A DNA stretch of 5,178 nt from positions 1 through 5,178 of the forward strand of contig JAEWEX010000528.1 in assembly GCA_023389135.1 (NCBI GenBank). Direction: 5' to 3'. The translations under genes and the position numbers were made by a program. Positions 4,919 through 5,178 of this stretch are shown piece by piece. The stretch is from Pseudomonadota bacterium. Its GTDB lineage: Bacteria; Pseudomonadota; Alphaproteobacteria; Rhizobiales; Methylopilaceae. The notes below the pieces were generated by a model that saw only the letters and a program-made list of their open reading frames with translations, searched no databases and was not told the DNA's origin. Every line of letters starts with the position of its first letter. The stretch's first letter is position 1.

Positions 4919-5178
4919 ATGAACAGGATGATGGTCGGGGGCGCGCTCGCCTCCCTGGCGCTGGCCGGCCCCGCAGCCGCGCAGGACACCGTGACCCTTC
5001 GGGTCGCCGACGTGCTCGGGCCCACGCACTACGTGGTGGAGTACCTCGCCAAGCCCTGGATGGACGAGGTGACCAAGGCGACGGACGGCGCGGTCAAGTT
5101 CGAGTACTACCCCGGCGAGCAGCTCGGCAAGGCCAAGGACGTGCTGTCGCTCACCGTCTCGGGCGTCGCCGATATCGG
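4919..5178 (+). CDS. TRAP transporter substrate-binding protein, DctP family, second copy (N-terminal part; continues past the right edge)
   Basis: 86 codons are visible. Residues 1-21 form a Sec signal peptide (MNRMM, an Ala/Leu core, cut after AAA before QDTVTLRVAD). The mature start matches the gene at 1280: about 39 of 63 aligned residues are identical by eye, including KFEYYP, EQLGKAKD and VSGV. A 48-base stretch (5093-5140) differs from 1457-1504 at only two positions. The conserved ligand-binding Arg region lies outside the window. It follows the CMD-like gene on the same strand after 58 bp with a strong ribosome site, suggesting an operon of lyase, CMD and TRAP. DctQ/DctM membrane subunits would be expected next. 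Two related binding proteins in one cluster may accept different but similar acids, or one may be a spare copy. Confidence 0.93.
   Translation, partial: MNRMMVGGALASLALAGPAAAQDTVTLRVADVLGPTHYVVEYLAKPWMDEVTKATDGAVKFEYYPGEQLGKAKDVLSLTVSGVADI

Noticed and set aside
3479..5025. Open frames on the minus strand opposite the lyase, CMD and second TRAP genes
   Set aside because: No recognisable protein features and no ribosome sites; the plus-strand genes fully explain the region.

Overview
The window is very GC-rich, densely packed bacterial DNA with strong Shine-Dalgarno sites, TRAP-type periplasmic binding proteins, an FCD-type GntR regulator and a CaiB/CitE gene pair. That combination and the codon use suggest a metabolically versatile alphaproteobacterium. 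This is inference, because there is no rRNA or other phylogenetic marker here. No mobile element, CRISPR array, tRNA or rRNA was found.

Layout. (1) 1-409, plus strand: the C-terminal part of an M20-family amidohydrolase of the N-carbamoyl-L-amino-acid hydrolase/allantoate amidohydrolase type. It ends one base before the next gene, which converges on it, and is probably a separate unit. (2) About 1166-411, minus strand: a GntR/FCD repressor. (3) 1280-2299, plus: a TRAP transporter substrate-binding protein, divergent from the regulator. (4) 3494-2274, minus: a CaiB/BaiF (type III) CoA-transferase, converging on and overlapping the TRAP gene by 26 bp. (5) 3587-4462, plus: a CitE/HpcH-HpaI family acyl-CoA lyase with a TTG start, divergent from the CoA-transferase. 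(6) 4459-4860, plus: a small carboxymuconolactone decarboxylase (CMD)-fold protein, translationally coupled to the lyase and lacking the usual CXXC cysteines. (7) 4919 to the right edge, plus: the N-terminus of a second TRAP substrate-binding protein, closely related to the first.

How the genes may work together (inference). A small carboxylic acid, probably a di- or hydroxy-acid, is captured in the periplasm by the TRAP binding proteins. It is activated to a CoA thioester by the CaiB-like transferase and cleaved by the CitE-like lyase to a short acyl-CoA plus a 2-oxoacid. The CMD-like protein has an unassigned accessory role. The TRAP membrane subunits (DctQ/DctM) are not in the window and would be expected to the right. 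The exact substrate cannot be read from sequence.

The most informative non-coding signal is a near-identical operator-like element (21 of 23 bp) in both divergent intergenic regions, at about 1243-1267 and 3548-3572. It ties the regulator, the TRAP gene, the CoA-transferase and the lyase operon into one probable regulon, even though the genes alternate in strand. One of the two copies is a perfect 7-bp inverted repeat.
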